This document shows positions 44,070-52,584 of a DNA stretch of 64,000 nucleotides, piece after piece (within the stretch, counting starts at the first letter, position 1; each line of letters starts with the position of its first letter). A program made the position numbers and the translations under genes. The stretch is from Trichobilharzia regenti. Taxonomy: Eukaryota; Platyhelminthes; Trematoda; Strigeidida; Schistosomatidae. Location of the stretch: NCBI GenBank assembly GCA_944472135.2, contig OX235262.1, positions 65,410,887-65,474,886 on the forward strand, written 5' to 3'. The notes beneath the pieces were generated by a model. The model worked only from the letters and a program-made list of their open reading frames with translations. It did not search any database and was not told the DNA's origin.

Positions 44070-44084
44070 ATTCTGGAGCATTAG
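44070..44084. repeat. target site duplication of Sm-alpha, left
   Basis: attctggagcattag, repeated exactly at 44281-44295. Confidence 0.85.
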
Positions 44085-44280
44085 AAGTTAATTTGTGGAT
44101 GGTGACTATGAGTGGAGTCCAGGATGCATATTTCGTCCCATTTGGGACTCGTTAGCTAATGGATGTACCTGCATTCCGTAGTGAGTGGTAGTTTTCCCAC
44201 CCGGGCTCAAACCCAGTGACCATAGTTTCAAACGCCAAAGCGTTATACACTAGACCACTTGGGCCACGAGAGATAATTAA
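44085..44280 (-). mobile_element. Sm-alpha hammerhead SINE with target duplication
   Basis: Minus strand: tRNA-like head ggcccaagtggtctagtgta (box A), box B gggtttgagcccggg, then the hammerhead tail. The 15-bp direct duplication on both sides shows a retroposition event and fixes both ends: the element is 196 bp and ends with the ribozyme's 3' flank (gtcaccatccac, then aaattaactt). It has landed inside PLE-derived DNA. Confidence 0.85.
44112..44170 (-). ncRNA. hammerhead ribozyme, Sm-alpha type
   Basis: Minus strand: acatccattagctaacgag, stem II gtccc/gggac perfect around aaat, GAAA intact (cgaaata), then tgcatc as the cleavage region (AUC) and ctggactccactc. The core box is CUAACGA instead of CUGAUGA, i.e. 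G5 and U7 changed; loss of G5 should abolish activity. Confidence 0.75.
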
Positions 44281-44295
44281 ATTCTGGAGCATTAG
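44281..44295. repeat. target site duplication of Sm-alpha, right
   Basis: Exact copy of 44070-44084. Confidence 0.85.
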
Positions 44296-44399
44296 CTAAG
44301 GTGGTTAGGTAAAGGAGTTGTATAGTCAGTCAGAAGTTCCACAGTGGCACACCTAGCGGATATGGAGCATAAAATTGATAAAAATTCAGCTTTTACAAT

Positions 44400-44545
44400 T
44401 TTATGCAGGGACCACCTCAATTCCATGGGTTGGTATATTACGTCTTCGGTTGCTAAGCTTAGCTGAGTCAGTTGCCATAATGATTTTTCAACCTAATCTC
44501 TGCGTTCAGAAAAGGTTTGTTCAATCCATCTCCCTCCCTTGAGCT
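44400..44545 (+). pseudogene. PLE-1 carboxy-terminal piece
   Basis: Broken frames read SMGWYITSSVAKLS, then FQPNLCVQKRFVQSISLP, the PLE-1 end with the family hallmark LCVQK, before a stop. The endonuclease core is missing. Confidence 0.6.
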
Positions 44546-44549
44546 TTAC

Positions 44550-45120
44550 CTCCACCCTAAAACAGTTATCTCTCCCGGTGATACCGGATATTATCTTACC
44601 ATTATTTTATTTTATTTGTAATGCTAACTGCATTATCAATATCATACTGTACTGTAGTTGTATATTTTAGTCTCAGTTTCACAGTTTACGATTATTATAT
44701 TATCTAATCACCATGTGACAGTATTTATTTTCCCCTCTACCCCTAATAGTATGCACATTCTACCTACACACCCACCACTGCCTAGATCATATAAACAAGT
44801 AAATGAATTTATTCCTTGTTATTATTATTACTAACATTATTATGATCACCTCGATTGTTATCCATTAAATCACACCTCTGATCCTATATTCTATTAACCA
44901 AATGAGTTCAAATGCCTATAACTGGTATTTTATTATGTAAATGTGAAGCTTTATGAGAATTTACCAAAAGTACGTCTTTGCCTGCTTAAATCATGTTTTA
45001 TAATGATCACAACAAACAGCGATAAATTGTAATTGTTTCCATTATCCCATATATCAGGCATTTCCCTTTCAAATGTTCCAAACTACATATATTGGATATA
45101 ATATCGGAAACACTATTCTG
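44550..45120. other. AT-rich, probable PLE 3' region
   Basis: Runs of att/tta resemble those downstream of the 16-kb PLE (16.78-17.15 kb), so this may be its 3' untranslated part. No gene. Confidence 0.35.
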
Positions 45121-45124
45121 TTAT

Positions 45125-45870
45125 TATTCTCTTGAGTCCAACAACACATGTTCACTTCATACCTTTCTTCTCACTCTTTTTGAACTGGTTCCATGACTCT
45201 CTATTAGCTTTCATTTGCTCTTCACACTATCTCACGCATATCATGATCAGATCCATAATTAATTTATCGTCATTTATTCGGCTTCTACTCAAAGTCTACT
45301 TGGAGATTGATACTTCTCAAAGGTTTCATCAACGTAGGTAAAATCCATCTCCATTTTATTTTGCGTATTTATTTGGCAAAATGTTGTTGGTTGGTTGATT
45401 CATTCCCAGAGTTACTTTTTACTTATCCTTTTTGACTGACCATCTGACCTTCAATATGGAACGAAGGTTGATGTTGATAAATGTCTACAGTCTTTTGAAA
45501 ATGCCCCTAGTGACGTACCTAGTCCGTGAACCATATAGAAGCACTGATTTGACATTAGTATCACAGATCCTAATCTTGTTCCTTAAGTTGTTAGGCTAAA
45601 GGTCTCGACTTTGATTGAAGAACCTTCCTGATTCTGACTAAATTTGACATTCTCATCTATAGCGTCTGTGGTTGAAATTATGCTGCCTAGACAAGTGAAA
45701 GAGATGATTACCTTCATATTTCTCCCAATGACAAGGAGCTTCTTGTTGGTTATATACCTTTATCACCTCTGTGTGCTTCACGTTCACTTGAACTCCTGTC
45801 TCTTCTGCTTGCCTCTTCTCCCAACTTTTAGGTATTCATCAGCAGACCTTCAAGTTTGTACGACGTCATA
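45125..45870 (-). pseudogene. RTE carboxy-terminal region, inverted, degraded
   Basis: Minus strand, from 45870 downwards: a YDVVQTxR-like post-RT stretch, codons matching FTCLGSIISTTDAIDENV near 45690-45650, then MRRSKRISKK-type and RWxGHTLRK-equivalent region near 45340. Many shifts. The terminal block (ttattattctcttgagtcca) sits at 45121. Confidence 0.6.
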
Positions 45871-45879
45871 TCTCACCTA

Positions 45880-46605
45880 GTTTACTAACCGGTCCTAAGC
45901 TCGAAGAAGGAGAGAGACAATCGATCCTATCCCAGAAAATCAATTCAGTCTCTGCAAAGCTTCAAAGCTAATATACTTTACTCACTGGACATCATTTTCC
46001 CTTTATGTCATATTATCCAAGATATCAGCGAATTTCATGATACAGAATAAATCCTCATAAACCTAGTCTCGATATAGGGCTATCTTGATTTGAAGGTCGT
46101 CAGACGTGTTTGTAGGTATCCATTGCTGAATCACCAGAAACTCTACAGTACTATTAAGATCACTTTAAGTGCTGTCGATTTCTAATTATGACCACCATGA
46201 AGTCAAAAACAAATCCCCGCAAGACTCAGTTTCTCACTACCATTATTTATTCGTCTAATTTTCGAATTCATGTATTGTGTGTCTGTTCGTGTAAACTTAT
46301 TTCATTACAAGATTAAATCACCTACAGGAGTATCGAAAATCTAAAGTGTAACAAAAATATTTCCACCTTAATTATCTTCATAACCAAGAAATACAACTGC
46401 ATTTGAACGCGTGAATCTAGTGAGGGAATAAAAACTGCTTACAGAAGAGATTTTACCAATCGGTGTTCAAGACATAATAACACTGGTTCCCCAATGTCGA
46501 ATGGTGTTTTACTGTTTCGACTGGACATGTGCATTTCTAGTTGAAGCTGAGAGGCGGTGAAATTAACTGAATTCTTGATAAAGTTGTATGAGAAAAACGT
46601 TTAGT
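45880..46605. other. unannotated stretch
   Basis: Possibly further RTE sequence on the minus strand, not readable. No gene. Confidence 0.35.
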
Positions 46606-46609
46606 ATGA

Positions 46610-46945
46610 TAATGGATTGATATCAGTCAGAGAACCATTGAAAACCAAGGAGTAATGGAGACCTGTTTCATCGTAGTTTGAGGCTCCTCAGTAAGTGGTT
46701 GTCACCCATGAGGTTCTTGTCGCCAGACGACCTCGTTAATCATTCAGCCATCTGAATCAAAAGGATTGGTTCATGAATTCTAAGTTCTATCAAGTCATGA
46801 TATATAGTTCCTCCACTAGGTAATGTCATCGGTAAGTATTTGACCTAACTGACCCTAACGATCACCATTTTTCGATTGAACTTCTGGTAACTTCACCTCT
46901 CAGTCAGTCATTAATGAACAATAGATTAATTAAATCCCAACAAAT
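46610..46945 (-). mobile_element. SINE-T, degraded, inverted
   Basis: tcagtcagagaaccattgaa, gagacctgtttcatcgtagt and tgaggctcctcagtaagtgg give the tail and module; leader aagttctatcaagtcatgat follows. Box B is eroded. Confidence 0.55.
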
Positions 46946-46949
46946 AAAA

Positions 46950-47455
46950 ATCTTAAGATTGAAACTGACAGACAGAAAATAGTTTAGTTAAGATTTGACC
47001 AACTAACTGTACATTTAGTATGACATTGTAATGGTAACTCAAATGTGGCACAGACTGCAACCATACTGTGTATCCTCACTAAGGTCAGCCTACAGCTACT
47101 GTTATCTTGGAAAGTTTCATCAACGTACAACTTCTTCATCTAAATTTCTTTATGTATCACTCCAGCAGCTTCACCATGAGATAGTCATGCTAAGAGGATC
47201 ACTAAACTTGAAGATTCACAGATTTTAGTAATTTTCCGATACGAGATGGAACCTGACGTTGGATCGGTTTATTCATTGTAAGTGTTGAACTGTTTTGTAT
47301 CATTCTGCCTAAATAATTTATTCGCGTCATTTTTATAGTCTTACGGCCAATATTTCTGAATCTACCTTAAGAACGGAACTGTAACACTTTGAATTAGTAA
47401 TATATATATGCATTACTGACCGACTTTGGGATTCCGTCCTAGCGTCTGAACGTCT
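46950..47455. other. unannotated stretch
   Basis: No gene or repeat family recognised. Confidence 0.35.
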
Positions 47456-47459
47456 AATG

Positions 47460-47645
47460 AGGTCACCTTGTGGCCTGAATATTCTGCGTTCAGTCAGGAC
47501 CTGGTAAGATCAAGGAACGTACTGCTGGAAAATCCCAAACAAAGATACAACAGTTATCCAGTAGTCGTTTCTGGTTCCCAATACTCCTCCAACAAATATC
47601 GATTTTTAATTAAACTTGAAACAAGCCAAATCGCTACAAACGAAT
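47460..47645 (+). mobile_element. SINE-T, strongly degraded
   Basis: tgctggaaaatcccaaacaa, agatacaacagttatccagt and attaaacttgaaacaagcca echo the SINE-T module and tail. Low similarity. Confidence 0.3.
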
Positions 47646-47674
47646 TCTTGAATATAATAGTTTTACTTTTTTTC

Positions 47675-47974
47675 AAGTATTGGTTTTGTAGGGATTTTGT
47701 TTGATTGCATGGAGGATTTCATCATGAGCTGACATCAGTTAGAGAACCACTGAAAAACCTAGGAGTACTGGACAGCTGTTTCGTCCTAGTTTGAGACTCT
47801 TCATCAGTACGCATCCACCGGGATTCGAACCCAGGTCCTTCTGGTTACAAGGCGAGCTAGCTCGTAGACCATTGAGCCACTGGGACCCGATCCAATGGTC
47901 CTTGAATTCTAACTTCTGCCAGTTCACGACATAGCACGACCACTTCGCAATGTCTTGTTCGATGAGTTACTGCC
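47675..47974 (-). mobile_element. SINE-T, complete, left arm of an inverted pair
   Basis: Minus strand order: leader ggcagtaactcatcgaacaa, gaactggcagaagttagaat, head gggtcccagtggctcaatgg (box A), an anticodon-loop-like ccttgtaacc that would read TGT (threonine), box B gggttcgaatcccgg, ribozyme-like module, cctaggtttttcagtggttc and the end aatcctccatgcaatcaaac. 47757-47974 is the inverse of 48003-48221 with only about eight differences. Confidence 0.85.
47765..47810 (-). ncRNA. hammerhead-like module, SINE-T type
   Basis: Minus strand: gtactg and cagtac form a perfect 6-bp helix I. Between them the order is atgaaga (core), gtct...ggac stem II around caaacta, GAAA, and acagctgt as a self-complementary stem III ending in the GUC triplet. 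Only the core position equivalent to C3 is wrong (A). Read in the other register, the core is CUGAUGA plus AGA, but helix I then fails. Confidence 0.65.
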
Positions 47975-48002
47975 CCAGTAGGGTACAGTAGGTTGAAGAT
48001 GA

Positions 48003-48235
48003 GGCAGTAACTCATCGAACAAGACACTGCGAAGTGGTTGCGCTATGTCGTGAACTGGCAGAAGTTAGAATTCAAGGACCATTGGATCGGGTCCCAGTGG
48101 CTCAATGGTCTACGAGCTAGCTCGCCTTGTAACCAGAAGGTCCTAGGTTCGAATCCCGGTGGGTGTGTACTGATGAAGAGTCCCAAACTAGGTCGAAACA
48201 GCTGTCCAGTACTCCTAGTCTTACTTTTGTTGTAT
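48003..48235 (+). mobile_element. SINE-T, complete, right arm of an inverted pair
   Basis: Plus-strand partner with the same leader, head, box B (aggttcgaatcccgg) and ribozyme-like module as the left arm. The 28-bp spacer (47975-48002) holds ccagtagggtacagtaggtt, which is the leader's upstream part and belongs to the plus copy. Confidence 0.85.
48167..48212 (+). ncRNA. hammerhead-like module, SINE-T type
   Basis: gtactg (48167-48172) pairs with cagtac (48207-48212); cleavage triplet GUC ends at 48206. Stem II here is gtcc/ggtc with one mismatch. Core atgaaga as in the left copy. Confidence 0.65.
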
Positions 48236-48239
48236 TCTC

Positions 48240-48780
48240 TGAAATATTTTCATTTTATTTCTTCTGTTTATTTAAGCTTTCTCTTGTCTATTCCACTTCT
48301 AACATGTGTGTGTGTGTACATCAACCATAGAGCTGGAACAAAATTAAATAGAGAAAGAGAAAAACTGAGGCTGTATGAGACAGTGAGATACAGAAACGGA
48401 GAGCGAGGCAGGGAGAGAGAGTGTGTGTGGAAAAAGTCGAGGATTATAACGCAATAAGAGTAGCTAGGAATGAAATGCTAACGAAAACATAGATAATTAC
48501 AAATCAAGTGATAGATAGTGCACATTTCTCAGTGTGTTTGTCTGTGTTTTTGTGTGTATTTGTGCATCAATAATCCACTAACCCTAGCTACTTAACTGAA
48601 TATAATAATAGTGATAATAATAATAGACGCATTCATAAATAAGCAGACAGAATGACCGACTGACTGCCTGGTTGACTAAATGACAGAATAACACTACCGA
48701 TCTGGAGAGTTAGGAAGACTGTGTAGTCTGACGTCATTTTTTTTTAATTGCATAAGTTCATGCTTAAATGCTATGCGCAG

Positions 48781-48817
<37 letters not shown>

Positions 48818-49205
48818 ACTTGTTACGTCACACGAAAGGGTGAAAAAAGGAAGTTTGCTTCAGTTTCTCAGTTTTGACGTAGGCGTTTCTTCAGAAAAAT
48901 GCATTAAAAAAGAACAGATTTAAATTTTAGACATTTACACATAACTGTTTTCATGCAATCGATATTAAGTTCGCTTAATTAGTAGCATTATTACTATTAT
49001 TATTATTCTCCTATTTATTCAGCTATCAATAATTACTGCATTGGTGCATATGACTGAAATTATCGAATATATATTTTGATTGTTTCGGTTCATTCATTGA
49101 TCAAGTACATTTCCTAAGTGCTAGATAAATGAATTTATGGCAGTACTATTGATTTATTGTTTATTTCATATTGTTTTCTGGGTGCAATAAGTTGTATTTT
49201 CTGGT
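48240..49205. other. unannotated, with GT and TA tracts
   Basis: A short gt tract at 48305-48317 and a TA array at 48783-48814. The last 200 bp probably belong to the intron before the exon at 49235. Confidence 0.45.
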
Positions 49206-49234
49206 TTATGATACTTAGCATTGGAATCTAGAAG

Positions 49235-49385
49235 ATGCAGTTTTGCCCTATTCAGTACTCATCAGTTGGGGGAAACTGTATCCGTGTGGGTGAACCATTA
49301 AATACAAAGTTTGTACTATGGGCTGACAGTGTCAAAATTTCTGCCGTTGACATTTTCAACCCAAGACTTCTCATTACAACTTCTA
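49235..49385 (+). CDS. unidentified host gene, exon a
   Basis: This is the first of three exon-like segments that join in frame. From the ATG it encodes 50 residues beginning MQFCPIQYSSVGGNCIRVGE and ending NPRLLITTS, and it stops at a strong splice donor (A, then gtaagt). It ends one base into a codon. The exon may start a little earlier: ggaatctag at 49223-49231 would serve as an acceptor, in which case the ATG is internal. Codon use and amino-acid make-up look natural, unlike the repeats around it. I do not recognise the family. No signal peptide or membrane segment is visible. The gene would lie on the plus strand with further exons outside the window or unseen. Confidence 0.6.
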
Positions 49386-49599
49386 GTAAGTTGCATAACT
49401 AATCTTTCTCTCTCTCTCTGTCATGAAATAAATGATTGTTAACTAAACACACCATGAGAAAAATTCTGGGAGTTGTTTAATTTAGTTCTCTAAATGATCT
49501 CTTTTCGAGCAGTTATTCTTTTAATACCTCATGTCATCGTATCTTTAGGCAACTTTCGCTTATAAATACATATAATACAGTAGTAAATTTCAGTTACTA

Positions 49600-49870
49600 T
49601 TAGATGGTTGTAGGCAATCAACAAGAAGCCTTCCTTGAACTAGGTTTCGTGCTAGTTGGCACTCATCAGTGAGGCATATCTAAAAACTTCAAGGGACTCA
49701 TGTCCCTTCCAAGATTTGAACCCACGTCAGCCAGTGCCGCCTGCAGTCAGAGACGTTAACAATGAGCTCTCCAGACTCACGATAGACCTCCTGTAGAACT
49801 GTATTGGATATTTTTGATTGGACACTAGCCAATAATTAGTGTAATGTGTCTAGTCCACTGTTTGGTGCAA
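49600..49870 (-). mobile_element. SINE-K, inverted, in the intron
   Basis: Minus strand: leader with gacacattacactaatt-type end, head gagtctggagagctcattgt, box B gggttcaaatctt, then tagatatgcctcactgatga and the ribozyme module, ending gattgcctacaaccatctaa. It is inserted in the intron between exons a and b. Confidence 0.75.
49630..49676 (-). ncRNA. hammerhead ribozyme, SINE-K type, canonical core
   Basis: Minus strand: ctgatgag core (49669-49662) without insertion, stem II gtgc/gcac perfect around caacta, GAAA, then cctagttc. Both catalytic boxes are consensus. The cleavage region is UUC where the family has GUC, stem III is ACCUAGUU with one mismatch, and helix I (ctca against aagg) is poor in this copy. 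It is the best core of the SINE-K family here. Confidence 0.75.
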
Positions 49871-49879
49871 ACTGAATTC

Positions 49880-50190
49880 TATCAGTTAAGTTTGCAGTGT
49901 GGCTAGCATTCCAGATGGCACTTCGAACTGTTGATATTAGATGGTTGGAGACAATCTACGAAAAGCCTTACACCTAGGTTTCTTGCTATTGAAGTGAGTT
50001 CAAATCTCAGAAAGAACATGAGTTCCTTCAAATTTGCAGTTACGCCTTATTGACGAGTGCCAACTGACCGTAATGGTGAGCCACCTAGAATGGTGGCTAT
50101 ATTTCAAACTTGACTGGCAGAATTCCGTCTGCAACAAACTTAGTACTAGACACATTATATTAGTTACTGACTAGTGTTCAATCAAAAATT
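49880..50190. mobile_element. SINE-K, rearranged inverted pieces
   Basis: A minus-strand end (gatattagatggttggagac, gccttacacctaggtttctt, 49930-49985) is joined to a plus-strand copy from box B on (gagttcaaatctcagaaaga, gcagttacgccttattgacg, agtgccaactgac), where the ribozyme breaks off before its GAAA. The flanking gaattccgtctgcaacaaac leader unit follows. Confidence 0.65.
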
Positions 50191-50387
50191 TCAGTTACTA
50201 CTGGAAGAAGTACTGTATACTGTTGGTTCATGTCCATTTCTAAACAACGAAAATAATCGAATCAAGAGTGATTGTGATGTCGACTTTTCTTTTACAACCT
50301 GAATTGTGTCTCTATTAGCTTTATTCTTAAAAATACGTTTATATACAGTACAGAATTTTTAATATCTTTTAGTCACTCTTTGTACAG

Positions 50388-50496
50388 ATTCTCCAAGTAA
50401 ATTAGTAATCTGCAGTATACTATTCGATGGGATACTGGTAGATTTCAATACTGCTCTAACTTCTAATGGATTTGTCACCTCAAAACAGATCTACAG
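50388..50496 (+). CDS. unidentified host gene, exon b
   Basis: A pyrimidine-rich acceptor (cactctttgtacag) precedes 50388 and a donor (ctacag, then gtaata) follows 50496. Spliced to exon a, the split codon becomes AAT (Asn), and the frame reads SPSKLVICSILFDGILVDFN, then TALTSNGFVTSKQIY, fully open over 109 bp. It ends two bases into a codon. The alternative frames contain stops. Confidence 0.65.
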
Positions 50497-50639
50497 GTAA
50501 TACTGAAAGTCATTTAAAAATGCATGTAAGCCCCCAATTGCTCTTCAATCAGTCAAAAGGGAATTTAGAATAATCATAGAATAAACCATATTTTCAAATG
50601 GCTGGTATGGATTTATCCTGTAGGGCTGTATTATGGCGA

Positions 50640-50880
50640 ACTGTTCTGGTAGGTAAGCAGTAGAATCTTCATCAGTCACACGTGTGATATGGATTTCATT
50701 GCTGAGACTACGCACTATTAAACATCACCTAGGCTACTAGCGGAAAATAAACCCACAGAAGATGGAAGGTTGGCTGTGAAGCTAACAGTTGCACCGTGTT
50801 AAAAGAAAACAACACCATTTCTATTGAAACTCTAAAGCCTGATACCCTTTGTTCCATTCGGAGAGCAAAGAATGAGAAAA
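50640..50880 (+). mobile_element. SINE-B, degraded
   Basis: gcactattaaacatcaccta, gaagatggaaggttggctgt, gaagctaacagttgcaccgt, aacaacaccatttctattga, then aactctaaagcctgatac follow SINE-B order. It lies in the intron between exons b and c. Confidence 0.55.
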
Positions 50881-51179
50881 GCTGTGAGAGGATATATGAA
50901 CCACCCGTTTAATTAACTAGCTGTTTTCTAATTATCATAATCGTTTATCAGTCAAGCGATACTATAGTGATATGTTAATGCTAAGCAAATGGTTATGAAC
51001 GATTTGTGCTTATTTTAGTGCATATAATCAGCGTTGACAAATATAACTACAATGAAATCGAGAAGTGTTTGTAAACGTCTAGCGGGTGATGTGTTGGCGC
51101 CTATGCTGGTAAGTAGGTAACTTAAACTATCATCCATCCTACCGTAATTTCGGGGACACTCTGATTCAGCATATTACTC

Positions 51180-51405
51180 AGAATATAGTACCGATACAGG
51201 TGGATTACAGGACAAGAAGATAAACAGAAACAACCAATCAGTATCAAGGTTATCAGGATAGATAGATAGATGGTTGACAAAACTTGTGGATAATTCTAAA
51301 AGCCCACTGCATTGAAGATATTGTCTAGAAAGATAATGAAACGTTCGCAGCTAAACCATACAGCTCAGAAAATATATAACTACATCGAAATCATCCTCTA
51401 TTATA
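51180..51405 (+). mobile_element. PLE-2 3' remnant
   Basis: gcattgaagatattgtctag, then aaagataatgaaacgttcgc and agctaaaccatacagctcag match the PLE-2 end at 39.3 kb. No protein motif readable. Confidence 0.5.
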
Positions 51406-51409
51406 TTTG

Positions 51410-52480
51410 ACTTAAATGCTTAGAAATTCTATTAGTTCAGCGGCATAGAGCTGGATTATGTATAGTCCACCCACATGAGTAGTCAGTTATCATCAACTCT
51501 GACCTATGTAAAATCGTTTGTAGAATTCACACTCCGACTGATATACTATGGAGTATTTGGAGTATAGGTGAAGAGATATAATGCGTTTTTACAATTCAAT
51601 CGACAAATTCCTGAACATTAGAAACGATCCCTTCTCGAGAAGGAAATAAGAAACAAACATAATCCATTGATATATGTGTGTCCTATTTTTTTTTATTTAA
51701 ACTTTATTCATTAAAACAACAATGAATATATAGTCCAAAAAAACAACAACAGCAACCTTTCCGAGTAAAACAAAATTCAATACAAACAGAGCTGCCAAAT
51801 TAGATGAAATTTATCTTTGTATGACTTCCCTTCGACATGTGTAGTAGTCATAATGAATAAATAAATAAATAAATACGTAAATAAGTGAGGAATGAATGGT
51901 ATAGGTAAACAAAACTGATGAAAGTATGAAGCGACAAAACGAATTCTTTAAAAAAAAACACAAAACAAAAGAAAAACACAAAAATAATTAAATAGATCAA
52001 TAAATAGAAAACAACTGGACAAACAAGTAAATAATGATTAAGCTGAAAATGAGAAATAAAGTATAGAGGAACCAAAAAAATAACAAAGGAATGCTTATTA
52101 TTACTATTATTATCTATATGTATATGTTGAATCGTTTATAACAAGTTATACAATGTGTGCAATAAACACATCAAGAAATGATTGACCAGAAAAGGACAGA
52201 GTTGAACAAAAAAGCATTTGGTGATTTCAGATAATATGACTGTTAGGTATTTTGCTGTCGTTAAAATCAACCAATCAATCAATATAAACAAATAAATACA
52301 TAATACATGAGTTGAGTACAAATTCACAGACTATGCAATTACTTGGAACATGACTTCTGATTTGAAATATGCATAAATGACAATAGAATAGATTAATATA
52401 GTTGTTCAAAATGATAAATCAATGAAATACTTATTGATTAATGATATGATTTAAATTAACTAATTACATTCCTCTATTTC
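51410..52480. other. intronic AT-rich stretch
   Basis: Polypurine and poly(A)-rich sequence, with aataaataaataaata near 51856. It leads to a good acceptor at 52470-52484 (attcctctatttcaaag). Confidence 0.45.
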
Positions 52481-52484
52481 AAAG

Positions 52485-52560
52485 AGGAGATCACAGAGAA
52501 GCAATCAATGCTGCTAAAGGGCTTCCATTTCATTTGGTTGTTGATAAATTTATGAAAACA
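52485..52560 (+). CDS. unidentified host gene, exon c
   Basis: Spliced to exon b the split codon becomes AGA (Arg), and the frame reads GDHREAINAAKGLPFHLVVD, then KFMKT. It is preceded by a clear polypyrimidine tract. It either ends at a weak donor (gtaaca at 52561) or runs on to a TGA at 52582-52584. The motif KGLPFHLVVD loosely recalls the KGxPFxxQxD stretch of Grainyhead/CP2 DNA-binding domains, but the two other exons do not support that, so I leave the function open. Confidence 0.6.
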
Positions 52561-52584
52561 GTAACAATAATGATAATAATATGA

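Noticed and set aside
47739..48457. Two similar open frames on opposite strands (both with NWQKLEFKDHWIGSQWLN) as a gene pair
   Set aside because: Both are translations of the SINE-T leader and head; the similarity is that of the inverted repeat.
51848..52327. Hydrophobic minus-strand open frames as membrane proteins
   Set aside because: They arise from A-rich repeats such as aaataaataaat; composition and lack of splice context argue against coding.
52485..52560. Firm assignment of exon c to a Grainyhead/CP2 transcription factor
   Set aside because: Only a ten-residue resemblance; exons a and b do not fit the family.
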